DNA from: Vitis vinifera
Taxonomy: Eukaryota; Streptophyta; Magnoliopsida; Vitales; Vitaceae
DNA length: 64,000 bases
NCBI RefSeq assembly: GCF_030704535.1
Contig: NC_081812.1
Location: forward strand, 455,501-519,500
Direction of reading: 5' to 3'
Positions 46,927 through 59,971 of the stretch are shown here, piece by piece. The notes beneath the pieces were generated by a model that saw nothing but the letters and a program-made list of their open reading frames with translations, was not told where the DNA came from and made no database searches. The position numbers and the translations under genes were made by a program. Numbering within the stretch: position 1 is the stretch's first letter; the number at the start of each line of letters is the position of its first letter.

Positions 46927-48943
46927 CTCAAACTGCAGCAAACACAAACACAAAAATAAATGACAAAGGGATGAACAAAGCGTAATGGGAAGTGCAGAAA
47001 AAGATAACAAGAAGACATGTGTAAGACTGAGATTTTTATCAAAATACCTATCAAATGAGATCAGAACCAAGCTAAGTAGCAATTAATTGGTCAGGTGAAA
47101 TGGCCTATGAATGGAATGAAGCGAGCGCTGATCACAGAAAACTTATTGCATACAGCTCAAAGGTCATTGTTGCTGGAGGAACACGCTATTTACCAGAGAC
47201 ACAATCAAAGCCATATCACGACTATTTGTCAACTGTATGGATCAAATTATGACCCATCAAGAGTTTTAAGTATTTCATGGCTGGTTCTTAACTTAACACC
47301 AACTCTCCATGATTGATGCATGAACATATGTTGAATTCCTGCAACTGAGAAGAGAGGGGTCACGTCTTGGAGTTGGCATAGACAACTAATGAGTAGGGAA
47401 ATTCACTCTATTATTTATGCAGTTTGGGTCTCCATATCAAACGGGGAATACTACTCAAGGTTAACATATTTAGCTAGCATGCAAATGAAATCTGCAAATA
47501 AGGTTGAACACCAAAAGATTCAGGACACAGGATTTATGTATACCACATCCACCAAGGGGTGGATAGATTATTGGCACTCTACATTTTAAGTTTTCCAAAT
47601 TGTGTTGGAGGAGTGCTCGCAAACTATAGTTATTTAGTTAAGAATGACTCAGTTTTACCTGCATCTCCGTAGATATAGAGTTGGTGGACATATATCAAAG
47701 TGAATAATTTTGAATTCACTCTATCTCTACATAAGAGGCAATATTTTCAACAGAATGTTGCTATCTCTTGCATTATCATAATCTGCAAACTATATTTAAG
47801 TTACCTTGCATTGATTAATAGAACAATATTGTAAACTAAGGTAGAATCATGGTTAGGGCAATAAAATTAAGGATACAAGTCAGGGAATTTGATCCTAAAT
47901 ATAAACATTTCTAATCAGAATAAGGAAAGGGAACAAAAAGTGACTCGGAAGATTCATATATATGATATCTAATCCATAACCCACAACCAGGATGCCTTGA
48001 TTCACCGTTTTCCAGCCATGCATGAAAAAATTGGTCTGCCCTCTCAAGCACCCAAACTCTATGCATATTACTCCTATAGAAACATAAATTATGTCACTGT
48101 GCCCACATTCAACCAAAATATTGAGAGGAACTGTTGTGCTTGCTGCTTGTCCCCAAAATAATATTTCATAAAAAAGAAGAGCATTTTTGAGATGTATGCA
48201 ATGGATGAGATATCAGTTTTTGGTCAGCACAGTGGATAGGATCTAAGACCCTTTAGGAATTAATCAATGAGAATCAAAGAAATCAAATTGATTGGGTAGG
48301 GAGAGTTTCAAACTTAATTAAGGTGGATACACAAAAGGACATAATTAAGGTTAAGGACAATCTTGGGGAGCAAATCAGAAATAAGACCATAAAATCCCTA
48401 TATTGGATTCAAGAGACACCATGCATGAAGCTGGGGGCATCAATGCAGGAATCTGATCTGCAGCATGGCATCTAGAAAAACAGAGTTTAAATGTCCAGAT
48501 TTGTGACCTCATATAAGAAAGATTATAAACTGTGTATGGGAGCATAAACTAGCTTCAACAATTAAATCTTTTGTGTACTTGTCAGAAATAAGTTGACAAC
48601 AAAGCAATTCACTAGAATCTAGTGTTGGAAGTAGACATAACTCATTTTCATTTTATAAGGAAATATAGTTCTATAAAAAAAGTTGCCTAGCAAAAAAGGA
48701 CACTCAAAAAGCAATGAAAGAAGGCTAAAAACTATCACAGTACTAATAAGTCCATAAATAATCAATGAAATTCAATAAAGACAAGTTAACATAACCCCAT
48801 AGGCATCTTAGATCAATGAAAGGGATAAAAGAGTAACTTCTCTTATAATTAAAATTTTATACAGTAAGTGCCAAAAGAGGGACACAACCCATGTGCACAG
48901 AATGTACACAAAGAACAAAAAGACAAGGAAATAAAAAAGGAGG

Positions 48944-48945
<2 letters not shown>

Positions 48946-48987
<42 letters not shown>
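48946..48987. repeat. (GA)21 microsatellite
   Basis: About 42 bases of GA repeat following a G-rich AGGAGGGG lead-in. On the RING gene's strand this is a CT run inside the leader intron. Confidence 0.95.
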
Positions 48988-48993
<6 letters not shown>

Positions 48994-49109
48994 CTTCATT
49001 CAAGTACTAACCATACCATCAATGAAATCTATAAAAGTAATGTTTCTGTCTCCTACTAATATTCCAGACTCTTCAAAGAAAAAAATTCATGAAATCATTT
49101 TTCAGTTGC

Positions 49110-50390
49110 AATTCCAATCAATCCAAGCAATCACAAATCTTTTTAGTGCATTCGTTCCAAATAGACCAAAATAAACATAGTAGGGCACAAGAGAAGACTC
49201 TTTTAATGATTGACAAGAGTGCTCTAAGTTTTTAAAATTTCTATTGTCACTTTTCCCACATAACTTCCCACACAAAGTTACATTCCTAGAATCCTTGAAA
49301 CCCCACATTTACTTGGCAGGGAAGGATTGCCTGAAGTCAGTCCCAAAGAACACTAAAAAGATTTGACTAAGAACTTTTCTATTCTTGGGCACACGCCACA
49401 CAGCAACTTATCCTCATAGTTCCTATGCATCACTGCCTCCTAGATACACTCAAGGAATAACTCCACACTCTCTAGTTCTCAATCATAAAAGTTCCTCAAA
49501 AAACAAACTTCTTAGTAATTGCTAGCATGCAACTCGTCCCAAACATTTATACATTTATAACTCAAGCCTCCTCAACGAAAGGAGAGGGACAAGAGGCACT
49601 CAACTGAAAATCCCAATGGATCATGCTAAAACTTAAATCTATGACCATTACCATTTCTAAACTAGACCTTGCATGAAATTCAACTCAACATCTTTATATC
49701 ACTTTCCACAATCCACCATACCCCTCTCTCCCTTCCTGTTCCCCAAACTTACCAAGGACAACAAGTCTCCACAATTTATCTTGGTATCTTGGTGAACTCC
49801 AAAATCATTTTCTAAGCAAAATCTTGTTAAGAATCAACAAGTTTTTTAAGGTCTAAACCACTCAGCCTTTTATCAGAGTAAACAATTGACCACTTCACAA
49901 GATAAGGCTTCTTCTCTAAGTAACCAACCCTTCCTCCCCCAACCACTTACACACACAGACAAAAAATCACACGAATCTTCTCAAACCTGATGTGCACGCC
50001 CCTGGAATCACAAAGAGGGACATGAGATATAGATGAAAACTAGACAAGGAACTCTTTAGACGAACCAATCTCCCTCCCTTGGACAATTCATACCTTTTCC
50101 AAGTAGCAAATCTTCTCTGAAACCTCTTCTGAACCACATCCTACAAACACCTTAGAAGACTAGATAAGGGAAGCCAAGGAAGGCCCAAGTGACAGGTAGC
50201 CTTCCCACCAGAAAACCCAACAACAAAGCCAACACCTTACTTTAGTGACATCTTCCATGTATATAATCTCACTTTTCTCCAAATTGATTTTCAAACCTGT
50301 TATATAGCCCATGATTTCTTGAGCTCTAGATTGGTCATGATCATAGGATTAATATAATGATACCTCAAACATAGATCAGTGGTTGTTAAA
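49110..50390 (-). mobile_element. degenerate LINE (L1-type) remnant in the RING leader intron
   Basis: Minus-strand translation, with frameshifts, gives in order GYITGLKINLEKSEIIYMED (near 50,310-50,250), then RFATWKRYELSKGGRLVRLK, then SSLSSFHLYLMSLFVIP (near 50,100-50,000). Near 49,190-49,120 comes CLFWSIWNECTKK. These are the L1 reverse-transcriptase phrases GLKIN..KSE, W....LS.GGR..L..S.L....Y..SLF..P, and the terminal W.IW.ER. motif. Many stops are present, so it is inactive. It lies in the same orientation as the RING gene. Confidence 0.72.
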
Positions 50391-51642
50391 TTTAGAAAGT
50401 TACTGAGGAGGATTACAGGAATAAAGTGGAGAAGCCTATGGAAAAGGTAATAAACATTTTATGGCAATTGTGATGACATAGAAATAACTTCTTTTTTTTA
50501 TCAGATTAATTCCTATTCCTTATGGAATTGAAAGTTTCACACAAGAGAAACAGTAGATTGATAACAGTAATAACAAGGAGCTGCTCAAGCAAGTTAACAG
50601 AAAGAGAAGAGTAAGAAGTTAAGATCCATTTGAAGGAAACACTTGTTAAAAATCGGAGTTCAACATAAAATTGTCCAGTTTAATTGTCTTCTCCAGCCAT
50701 GGGGGCTATTTGAAAAATGTTAACTATGTGCCTAAAACAACCTAAACAAGACAGGATTGAGGTAAAACATCAGTTCCTCCTTTGGAAGATCTAGCTCTTA
50801 GAAATGCAATTTTGGTAGCAACCCAGCAAGCTGCTGCCTTTTTTTTTTGGACCCATCAACAGCATTCTTGCTTTCTCTTTTGCTAACCTTGCAAGCCCTG
50901 TTAACTCTGATGCAGGCATAGGCTTACCTTCCCCAACAGCCACCTTCTAAGTCTTCATCATATGATTTTATATGCCCACTCAACTCATCAGCTGAAAATT
51001 ACCCACCCACTTCCCATGTGATGAAAACTGCATTTATATTTTCCAGAAAATCCCATCTCTCATATTTCATCAAAATACAAAAAAACAAATCATCAAAAGT
51101 TAAAAAATGTTTAGTAATTTGGTCAAGTTTGAAATTTCACATTTTTAGGCACATTAAAACAAATTTGCATAATTCATAGCACTCTATATCATAGCAATCA
51201 TACTTACTTCAAATCCAAATTCCCATGAAACCCACATTTCATGACAAGAAACAAAACCCAATTACCAAAACATACAGATTACACAGAAATCAGGTCAATT
51301 GTACCATTTTTAGGTAAATTACATCAGCAGAACTTCACACTACTCCAGAATTCAGAAAACAAAACCGAACATTAAGTTTATCAGGAATCAATGTGATGAA
51401 CATTGAAATTATACTCCTCAAAATCCCATTTTCACACGGAGCCCACATTTCATCAGAACACACAAAACCAAATCATGAAACCCAGTGAGCAAAAAGTACA
51501 AATTACTAAACAAATTAGGTGAATCGGAAAATTTCCCATTTTCATGCAAATTTCACAACACTCTCACAATCCATAACCCAATTAACCCATTCAATCAATA
51601 CAAATCGCAAAACCCCACAAACTGAAACCACCCAACCATTAC

Positions 51643-52000
51643 CTTCTGATGACGTACCCTTCCTCTGAAACCCAACCTTCGAGCAAAACAGAACTACAAA
51701 ACGAGAAAAGATTCAAAAAGTATGATGGACAGTCCAGTACGAAAGCATAGAATTTAAGGGAATCATGCGGACAATAAATTATCCCCAAAAAAAAGGAAAA
51801 AAAAAAACCAGGGTCTAGAAGAGAACCCAGAAATGGATTTGGGTTTTGCTCAGCACGAATCGGAGTGAATAATAATGGGACTTTCACCTGAAAAATGTAT
51901 GAATATTCAGCGATGTGCTGGCGAGAAAAGGGAATGATGGGCAGGTAAATACCGAGGAAAAAGAGTCATCGGTGAAGTAAAATACGGAGTATTGTGCTGC
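51643..52000 (-). promoter_or_regulatory. putative 5'UTR exon and promoter of the RING gene
   Basis: On the minus strand this segment is T/C-rich leader-like DNA ending in a canonical donor (AGAAG|GTAATG). A second donor-like CAG|GTGAAA is at 51,888/51,887, so alternative leader exons are possible. An upstream ATG near 51,773 opens a 17-codon uORF (MIPLNSMLSYW...). TATA-like TTTATTTATAG lies at about 52,130-52,120. All of this is inferred from sequence only. Confidence 0.4.
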
Positions 52001-52099
52001 AGTGGGTTTGGCCTAGAGCGTCCTTGCTTGGAAAATGTCGGAGAAATTCAAAAAAAAAAAAAGGATTAGAATCGAGATGGGGCTCCCATTCCACAAGGG

Positions 52100-54695
52100 T
52101 TGGTTGGAGGGTGATTTTCTATAAATAAAAAAGGGACTCCAACCCAAAAAAGAAATGAAAAAACTTACCCTCAACATCCGATTTCTTTCAAAAGTTTAAG
52201 AAATTATTTATGAAAATTTTGAGGGGGGGAAATATTGAGAATTACTTTCCGGAAATATTTTTCATATCTTTTTGAGAAGGGAAAAATCTTTTAACATTTT
52301 CCTTTCATCCTTTCTTTGAAGTTATTATTATTTATTATATATTTTTTAGAAATTAAATATAAAAGGGAAAGAGACTAGAGAGGAAAAACTAGAGGAACGA
52401 GAAAATGTTGTGATTGACTGTGCATGCAAAATCTGAAAGAAATAAAATCAAATAATTGATGAGTGTTCTTTTTGTCTCCAAAATTCTAACATTTTCTTTA
52501 ATGCAATTCTTCGTCTTCTTTCCCCACCTTATTCAAAGCAAATGATTTTCCTTACCCTAAGTTTGTTATAGGGTGGAAAAAGTAAAAATTAAATTTAAAG
52601 TTAATAAATTATTTTTATGTTTCATTAAGTTATGTAACCTATTTTTACCTCTTATATATATATGTAAAGATTAATGAAAACATATATTTTATATATGAAA
52701 ACTTTTCATGGTAAATCAAATATGAAAAAATTATTTTTGTATATATATTTTTTTAATACTATGAAATCTAGTTAATCCAACCTAAGCTTACACCCAAAAT
52801 GGGAGGTGATTTGGGTATTTGTCAATTTTTACAAATTTTAACTCTTATTAGATGCAAACGACACTATAAGCAATAATAGATGATGAAATGCAAAGAAATA
52901 AATAAAGAGAAATGTGAACTCGAATTTTATAATGGTTGTACTCAATCTTAACCTATGCCTAATTTTTTCTATCTTGTAACATAAGTTGATGATTCCACTA
53001 AACTTTCAAGGCTTCAATTAAATCTTAATCTTTTCTGAAATTGGATTTTTAATAAACTTTCAATACTTCAACCTCAAGAGATGTCTCATCCTTGAACTTT
53101 CTTACAATTTATTAATAGAATTAAATGCGTAAAACAAGGTCATGGTATAAGTTTAAGCTCAAACAATTATAAAATGAAACTAGAATTGAAGGTGGTACAT
53201 TAAGATATGATTAAGTTAAAAATTCTCAATTTTTAAGGCAAACAAAGGGGGTTTTAAGTGACTATTTAGCTCTCTACATATTTTGAAGAACATTTTTTCA
53301 AATGATTTTAGCTAAGTTAAGCTCAATTTTTTCTTAAAAAAATAAATAAATAAATCATCCAATTTGTAACTAAATAAAATTGATTTAATATCATTTAGAT
53401 GAGTAAAAAGTTGACCTTAAACACGAGTGAAATACAATTTAATCCTAGTGCACTAATTCAACTTTACAAAAAAGCACTCAATAGGGTCTTCAAGTTATCA
53501 ATATCTTTGTGATTTATTTTCGATTTGCATTATGTTCTTAAATTGTTTAATTTTCCTTGAAACCAAATATCAAAGCTTAAAAGTGTCATTGGTCATTTTT
53601 AACATTGCAAGAAGAAACTTTAAACTAATAAATGCTTTCCTAAATCAAGCATAATATTAACATTTTTTTCTTTTCTCTAGCATTTCTTAAAACCAAATAT
53701 ATTGCATTTTTATCCCTTAAACCATGTTGGTTTATTGGATCTACCTTTGGCTTCAAAAAGTTTGAGGAAAGAAAGTAGAGAGATAAAATTAAAAGGAAAG
53801 AAAAAAAAAATTGTAAAGTTTCCCATGATTTGATTGTGCATGAAATTTTTGAAAACAAGAAAATTAAATTGTTGAGAAATTCACTATTTTTAAATTTTTC
53901 TCCTCTTTTTTTTTAAGGAAAATACCAAGGAAACTTCCTTAACATTTTCCTCAATACCTTCTCTTCATAATTTTTTCATCCTATTTTTCCTTTCATCCAA
54001 ACATAGAAAATTTTCCTTATTTTTCTTCCCATTTCTTTAACATTTTTCAAGAACAAAACATATTCTCCATTTCTTTGTCTTTAATCATATGTTTAGTTAT
54101 TAGAATGATTAAAGAAAGGAAAATGTGAAAAAAAAAATTTTCTTATTCTTAGATATTACATAAAAGGATATTAAAGTTTTTTTTTTCTTTTTTGCCCCTT
54201 TCTTTACAATTTGGCAGGTGAAGTTGTGAGAAAAGTCGATGATTCATCTGCAATTTAATTTTTTTTCCTCAACTTTTTCATCAATAACTAAATGAGACTT
54301 TTTTTTTCATATATATAAATTTTCTTTACATTTTTTGTTATATTTTTCCTTGCCTATTCTATTTCAAATAGCCTTAAATATTAGAATTTGATAACCTTCA
54401 ACTCATATAAATAAAACCAAAAATGAAGATTAATTATATTAAAATTTAAAAGCAAAAATGAAAACAAAGATAAAACTAAAAATTACATTTACAAAATTAT
54501 TATATTTGAATGAAAATTCATCATTTTGCTAAATATGAAAATAAAATAAAAATAAACATAAAAAAATGATGGAAATTTCAAAAGCTGATACTCAGTGGAG
54601 TTGCAACCACAAATTAAATCACAAATGTTATTTTAGCAAAAAACTAATTGAGCTCTTATGAACTACTTTGAATAAAAAAAAAATAACATTGTGTG
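52100..54695. other. gene-free AT-rich stretch
   Basis: No gene. Pieces at 52,200-52,560, 53,630-54,060 and 54,080-54,370 share phrases such as TTTTCCTT, CCTTTCATCC and AACATTTTTC followed by AAAACATATTCTCC-like ends, and look like fragments of one AT-rich MITE family. Confidence 0.4.
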
Positions 54696-54699
54696 AACT

Positions 54700-55022
54700 G
54701 CATTTTTCACATGTGTTCCCACTCTATGGCGTGTTTCGTTTTTTTATTTATTTGTGAAAATTTTGATTTTTAGAAAAGACTCGGAGTTGCCATTTATTTT
54801 GTTTTAATTTTAAAGGGGAAAACAAAATAAGAAAGAAAAATCCTAAGTGTGACTCCTAAAGGAAAAATATGTTAGTGAAAAACTGAGTCTGAGTCCGGGT
54901 GTTAGGTTACCTATTAAGAAAGTACAGTAGTGAGTCGTAACACCCCTCTAAGCCCGTATACATATGGTTTCTATTAAACAAATTAAAAGAATTGTGATAA
55001 TTAATTAATTAATCATGGATAC
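54700..55022 (+). repeat. dispersed module, second copy (see 9,600-9,945)
   Basis: Collinear with 9,600-9,945 over about 330 bases in the same orientation. Shared blocks include GATTTTTAGAAAAGA, AAAACAAAATAAGAAAGAAAA, CTAAGTGTGACTCCT-like, TTAGGTTAC.TATT and ACACCCCTCTAAGCCC-like. The sequence is moderately GC-richer than its surroundings and non-coding, compatible with a piece of an LTR or an internal leader of a retroelement. Confidence 0.65.
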
Positions 55023-55029
55023 CAAGAAA

Positions 55030-55850
55030 AAGAACAAATCAATATATATAAAAATAATGATAAAATCTAATTATAAGAATGTACAAAATGAATTACGAGA
55101 TAATTATGCAAATTGATTTATGCAAAAATTAGTTTTCAAGAAATTTCAAAGAATTTTATTTAAAAAATAATTTTAAATTAATGATTTCAATTTATTTATT
55201 TACAAAAAAAAAGTCAATTTATTTTCTCAATTTCATTTGTATTCAATTTTCAAAAAAGTTATTTACACTTATTGTATCAAAAGAATTTATTACAAAATTT
55301 TAATTTAAGTAAAAAAATGATTTTTACTTACTTTTATTAGAAAATAATAAATTTTTCAATTTTATTACATAAAGTATTTCAATTTGTTTTCATTTAAGGA
55401 AAAATGACTTATACAAATTATTAAAAAAAAATATAACTTTATTTACAAAAGAATTTTTAATTAAAAAAGTTTTTAGGACAACTTTATTTACAAAACAATT
55501 TTTAGACAAATTTTATTAAACAAAGAAATTTTTGGACAATTATTATTAAAAACAATTTTTCAAATTATATTAAAAACAATTTTTTGGATTTTCTAAAAGC
55601 ACTCTTATGAATTTTTATTAATAATAACAAAAACTTCATTTTATTAAAAATAATATTTTAAAATTATTATTTTATTAAAACATATTTACTGAATTATTCA
55701 TCTTATTTAAATAAAATTTTTGATTTATTCGATATTCAATTATACACCCTCAATAAATATATACAAACAAATTTTTACATAATATTTTTATAATTTTTTT
55801 GAATATTTTAATTAACTTATTTTACTTATAGTCTGATATCAAACCGATAA
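55030..55850. other. AT-rich continuation of the dispersed element
   Basis: Loosely repeated TTTATTTACAAAA, AATTTTTAGACAA and TTATTAAAAACAATTTTT phrases at irregular spacing, reminiscent of the minisatellites that accompany the other copy of the module. No gene. Confidence 0.4.
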
Positions 55851-55884
55851 GCCTTAGGACCCTTGGACTACTGTCGCTGACTTT

Positions 55885-56205
55885 GAACCATGGTAGGAAG
55901 AAGAATGGGGAATGAAAAAAACGGGAGAAAGAAAAAAAAATTGGGTTGGCGTGTGTGGGAGTTGGAGGGAGAAGAAGAGGAAGAATGGAGAGGGAAGAGA
56001 AAATGGGGGGCTCCGCCACCTACTTTGTGGGTGTTTTGCGTAGAGGAGAAGCATGGGGAAATGGGGTAGTTGGGGGAAGGTAGGAAGAGAGAGGAGAGAG
56101 GAGAGAGGAGAGAGAAAAAAAATGAAGAAAAGAAAAAAAAAGAAAAAAATAAAAATATAATATAATAAATAATAAAAATAAAATAAAATAAAATAATATA
56201 CAAAA
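55885..56205. repeat. polypurine stretch with GAGAGAG-AGGAGAG units
   Basis: About 320 bases in which the plus strand is almost all purine, including a tandem GAGAGAGGA motif repeated at 56,086-56,112. Minus-strand open frames here (Phe/Ser/Pro-rich) are artefacts of the bias. Confidence 0.6.
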
Positions 56206-58270
56206 TAATAAAAATTAATAATTAAATGATGAGTGGAAAAAAAATAATACATCTAATCAAGTATTAAATTTTTTTATGTAAATATGTTTCTTATTTTTTA
56301 CACTTAGTAATTATTTATATTTTATTTAAGTTGACAAATGACTCTATTGAAACTCAAATTAAGTTAACCATTTTATTTTATTAAAATAAAATAACAATGT
56401 GTAGACCCAAAAATTTTTCCTAATTTTATTTTAATTTTAATTTTGAGTCCAATTTTGTTCTTAGTTCTAAGTAGTTTTTAAAATTCACTACTTTTTTAAG
56501 GTAAGTTTTAAAAAGTTCTTATATTTTATATAGGGGTGGTATCATTTTTCTCATCATACAAAGAACAACCTAGTTTTTATTTTATTTTTAATCTTAATTG
56601 TAATTTTTAAATTTAATTTAATTTTTATTTACTTATAGCTAGGGTAATTGTTGTTGAATTCTATTGCCTTGAGAATCATGAATTTTCGGGTTTAATTTAT
56701 CGAGCTTTAACCATTTCTTTTAAAAACTAATTGATATCCAATAAAAAAGAGATTAAATTTTTTATAATATTAAACATCGCATCCATTTTTGGGTTTATTT
56801 TCAAAGTCATTGTTAAGGTTATAAGGTAAGGCTTCATTATTGTACCCTCAACTTGATTAATGAAAAATAAATTAATTATATGTCAATATAATCAATTATT
56901 ATTTAATATGAACAATAATATCTGTATAGTATAAGGTATAAAAGGTTGAATTAGGTTGTTGAAGTTTTCAACTATAGCCGACCTTTATCAGTAGGCCAAG
57001 TTAGAAGTCTTCTAAATTCTAAGTCAATGACGTTGACTTCAATAATTGACCAAGTCTTTCAATAGACCATAAAGACTAGTAGAGAAAAATACAAAGTAGT
57101 GATTTGAAGGTCTAAAGGATTATAAACCTGATATTAATAAAAATAACTAAAAAAAAAACAAAGATCAAAATTCAAAATTATGAGAGGATATCAAAATATC
57201 ATAGCTTTGAAGGTCTAAGGATTACAATCATGAAATCAAAAACAAAAATTCACAATTTCGATTGGGTCTAAAAAAATATATTTTCCACTAAGTAAGACGT
57301 ATAATTTATTTAAAATATAGTAACACTAAAAGAATTTTACAATATTATCAACGGGATTAATTATAATAGAAAATTCTAGAACCTTCCAAGCATCTCAAAA
57401 TTCTAGAACCTTCAATGGCTACTTAACACCTTTGCAAAAATGGCAACACCCATAATCCTGTCTTTTATAATTTATAAATAGAAAATGAAATTTAAATTTT
57501 CCTTTTTATTCATAATTAATTGCAACTTCATGTTATATATTTTTAATTGTAATTAAAAATTATACAATGTAAGAGAGACGTTAGATCATTATATTTTCCA
57601 TTTACATGGTTCATATTAAAATGCTATGATATTTTCTACTTATAATCTAAACCCTACTTCATTTTTTTATAATTAGTTTGGAAGAATGTCAAAGGAAACA
57701 TTTTTTTTGGAATTATATTTAATAAATTGCAAAAATCTTAACATTAAATCCATAATTAAGGAAAGTGTTAAATAATTTTAATTTTATATGGTTTGTCGTG
57801 AAATATTTGTTATATTCTTGATTGTTTTGACACTCCTTTGTATTTATGGTTATTATTCCCCATGCACTTGTCCATATTTATGATGGTAAGACATAAATAA
57901 AATTTGGATTCACATCGAATAGATAGAGACAAACAAAATTCAACAAATATAAATAAGGGAAATGCAAATTGTAGAGAAGTGAACAGAAAGCTTTCGCCAA
58001 ATCAAGCTTTAATACCATATTAAGCAACATACTTTTTAACAACATACTCACCATTTCATTGTTAATTTTTCATTACGTCAATTTGTTGTAAAAAACATAA
58101 TTTCATTTTTATCATTGTGATTTGATTGACAATAAAATTAATTATTTTGAGGGCTTGTTTTTCATATTATCAAACAATACAAAATTTATTTTTATTTCAA
58201 CTTAAATGTTATTAGTGGGACTTCATAATTTTTTTTTTACTATCTTCTCTTTCTCCTTTATTCAAATTTT
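56206..58270. other. gene-free AT-rich stretch
   Basis: No gene, RNA or clear repeat. A slightly GC-richer patch at 56,940-57,110 contains CCAAG and TTGAC-type words but no open frame. Confidence 0.45.
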
Positions 58271-58274
58271 AACC

Positions 58275-58500
58275 TTATAAATATAGATGTAAGGGAAAGA
58301 AAATGAAGAGAAAAGTTAAAAAGAAAGGAGGAATATATATATATATATATAAATTATTTTCCTTAAATTTTTTTTTCTCTTTAATACTTTCTGAAAACCA
58401 TATAACTTAAATATAAATGTAAGGGAAAGAAAATAAAGGGAAAAAGTAAAAAAGAAAGGACAAAAATCATATATATATATATATATATATATAATTTCTC
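58275..58500 (+). repeat. tandem duplication ending in (AT)n runs
   Basis: ATAAATATAGATGTAAGGGA, then AAGAAAATGAAG.GAAAA, recurs as AAATATAAATGTAAGGGA, then AAGAAAATAAAGGGAAAA about 130 bases later. Each copy ends in an (AT)n microsatellite (58,333-58,351 and 58,469-58,493). Confidence 0.75.
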
Positions 58501-59400
58501 TTTTTTTATGCAAAGATTAAATAACTAACAAATATATTAATTTTTAATTAATTTTAATTATATTTATTTATTTTTTTTCATATTTTTCATTATGAAACAA
58601 AAAATAAGATTATTAATTTTCTTAACATTTTATTATTTCTTTAATACTTTCTAAGTATCAAACATAGTCTATTAGTCTTCTTCTTCCTTTGGTAAATAGT
58701 TTTGAGAAAATTCCACTTATAAATGAGATTTAATTTTTAAGGGAATTATTTTTTATTCAATTCTCACTTTCATAAAATTTATCTAAACATGGGAATGAAT
58801 GAGAAAAAGAATGAGATGTCTATTCTCACTCATTATTTTCATTGTACCAAATACCCTTAAAAGTTTTTATATGAAATTATTATTTTTTTTATTTTAAAAA
58901 TACAAAAAGAAAATGTATGTACACTTTATTTTTCATTATTTTAAATAATTAATGATGGGTATGAACTATTTTCTTTCCATCATCCATGAATATTAAATAT
59001 TATTATATATTAATATGTAAAAACATAATAACTACTTTTTAAATAATAAAATAAATAATAATTATCACCTAATTGGCTAATTCAATAAATTTGTTCTTAG
59101 TCACATCAAAGAAAAATCATTAGGATATGTTAAAAAATATTTTCCAAAACAGATTTTTAAAATCATTCTCAATTGTTTTTATAAATAAAATTCTATTTAA
59201 AAATAAAAACAATTTTCTCACATTCTCTTCCATAAAAATAATATGCACTTATATATAATGCAAAAAAAATTCAATTTTTTTAATTTACTCAAAATGTGGT
59301 ATAAAAATAACTTAAATTACATCAAGTATTATAAAAACCACTTGTCTTTCAAATTTATTTATTTTTTTAAGTTTGTCTTACTTGTTTTTTAAACTAGAAA
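58501..59400. other. gene-free AT-rich stretch
   Basis: No gene visible; homopolymers and AT-rich words only. Confidence 0.45.
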
Positions 59401-59403
59401 TTG

Positions 59404-59768
59404 AGAGTCTGTTTAATAGTTTATTTTTGTTTTCCATGAAAAAAACAAGAAAATATGTTTAATAATTAGAAGTTGTTCTATGTTTTATATTCTTAAACAA
59501 CTGAAAATAAGATGCTTTCACATAACATATTTCAATTATTATTATTAATTTTTTTACTTGTTTTCTTAAAGTTATTTCAAAAAATAATTATATAAATATA
59601 TAGAAATATTAAAAATAAAATATTAAATATAAAATTTATTTTTAAAATATAATTAAAAACATTTAAAATATTTCAGGTTTTCAAACGGGGTGTTTTTTCT
59701 ACAAAATATTAAAAAATTTTTTTTTGAAAACTATTCTAAAAAATTATTTTTCAAAACTGTTTCATGCC
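59404..59768. mobile_element. hAT-like MITE, copy 5
   Basis: Starts AGAGTCTGTTTAATAGTTTATTTT and ends AAATTATTTTTCAAAACTGTTTCATGCC. Shares the family core (ATGTTTAATAATTAGAAG, AAAATAATTATATAAATATA, TATTTCAGGTTTTCAAA). Confidence 0.55.
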
Positions 59769-59971
59769 TTTATTTTCTATTTAAACAACAAAAAAATTAT
59801 GTTTTTCCTGACCCTTAGCTTTATTTCATCGTCAAGCTATTTTTTTTATATTTACCTTATGTACAAGTAACCTTGATTTTATAAAAATTAATGTAATTAT
59901 AAAGAAGGACAATCATTTTAATTTTTTCCTTTAAGGAGAAAAAAATAAAAATAAAAATATGCAGGAGGTGA

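Larger units (their letters stand above)
46933..51642 (-). other. putative 4.7-kb 5'UTR intron of the RING gene
   Basis: Acceptor TTTGTGTTTGCTGCAG lies six bases before the ATG. The best upstream donor seen on the minus strand is ATCAGAAG|GTAATGG at 51,643/51,642, in leader-like DNA. No coding exon was recognised between them. The intron holds a (GA)n run and a LINE remnant. A closer, unrecognised leader exon cannot be excluded without transcript data. Confidence 0.45.

Noticed and set aside
46927..47082. 52-residue N-terminal extension of the RING protein
   Set aside because: The extension spans a splice acceptor and is hydrophobic low-complexity sequence. A signal peptide was considered, but the acceptor six bases before MDDSRS explains it better.
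55854..56252. Two long minus-strand open frames, Phe/Ser/Pro/Leu-rich
   Set aside because: They are a by-product of the polypurine plus strand, where stop codons on the complement are rare.
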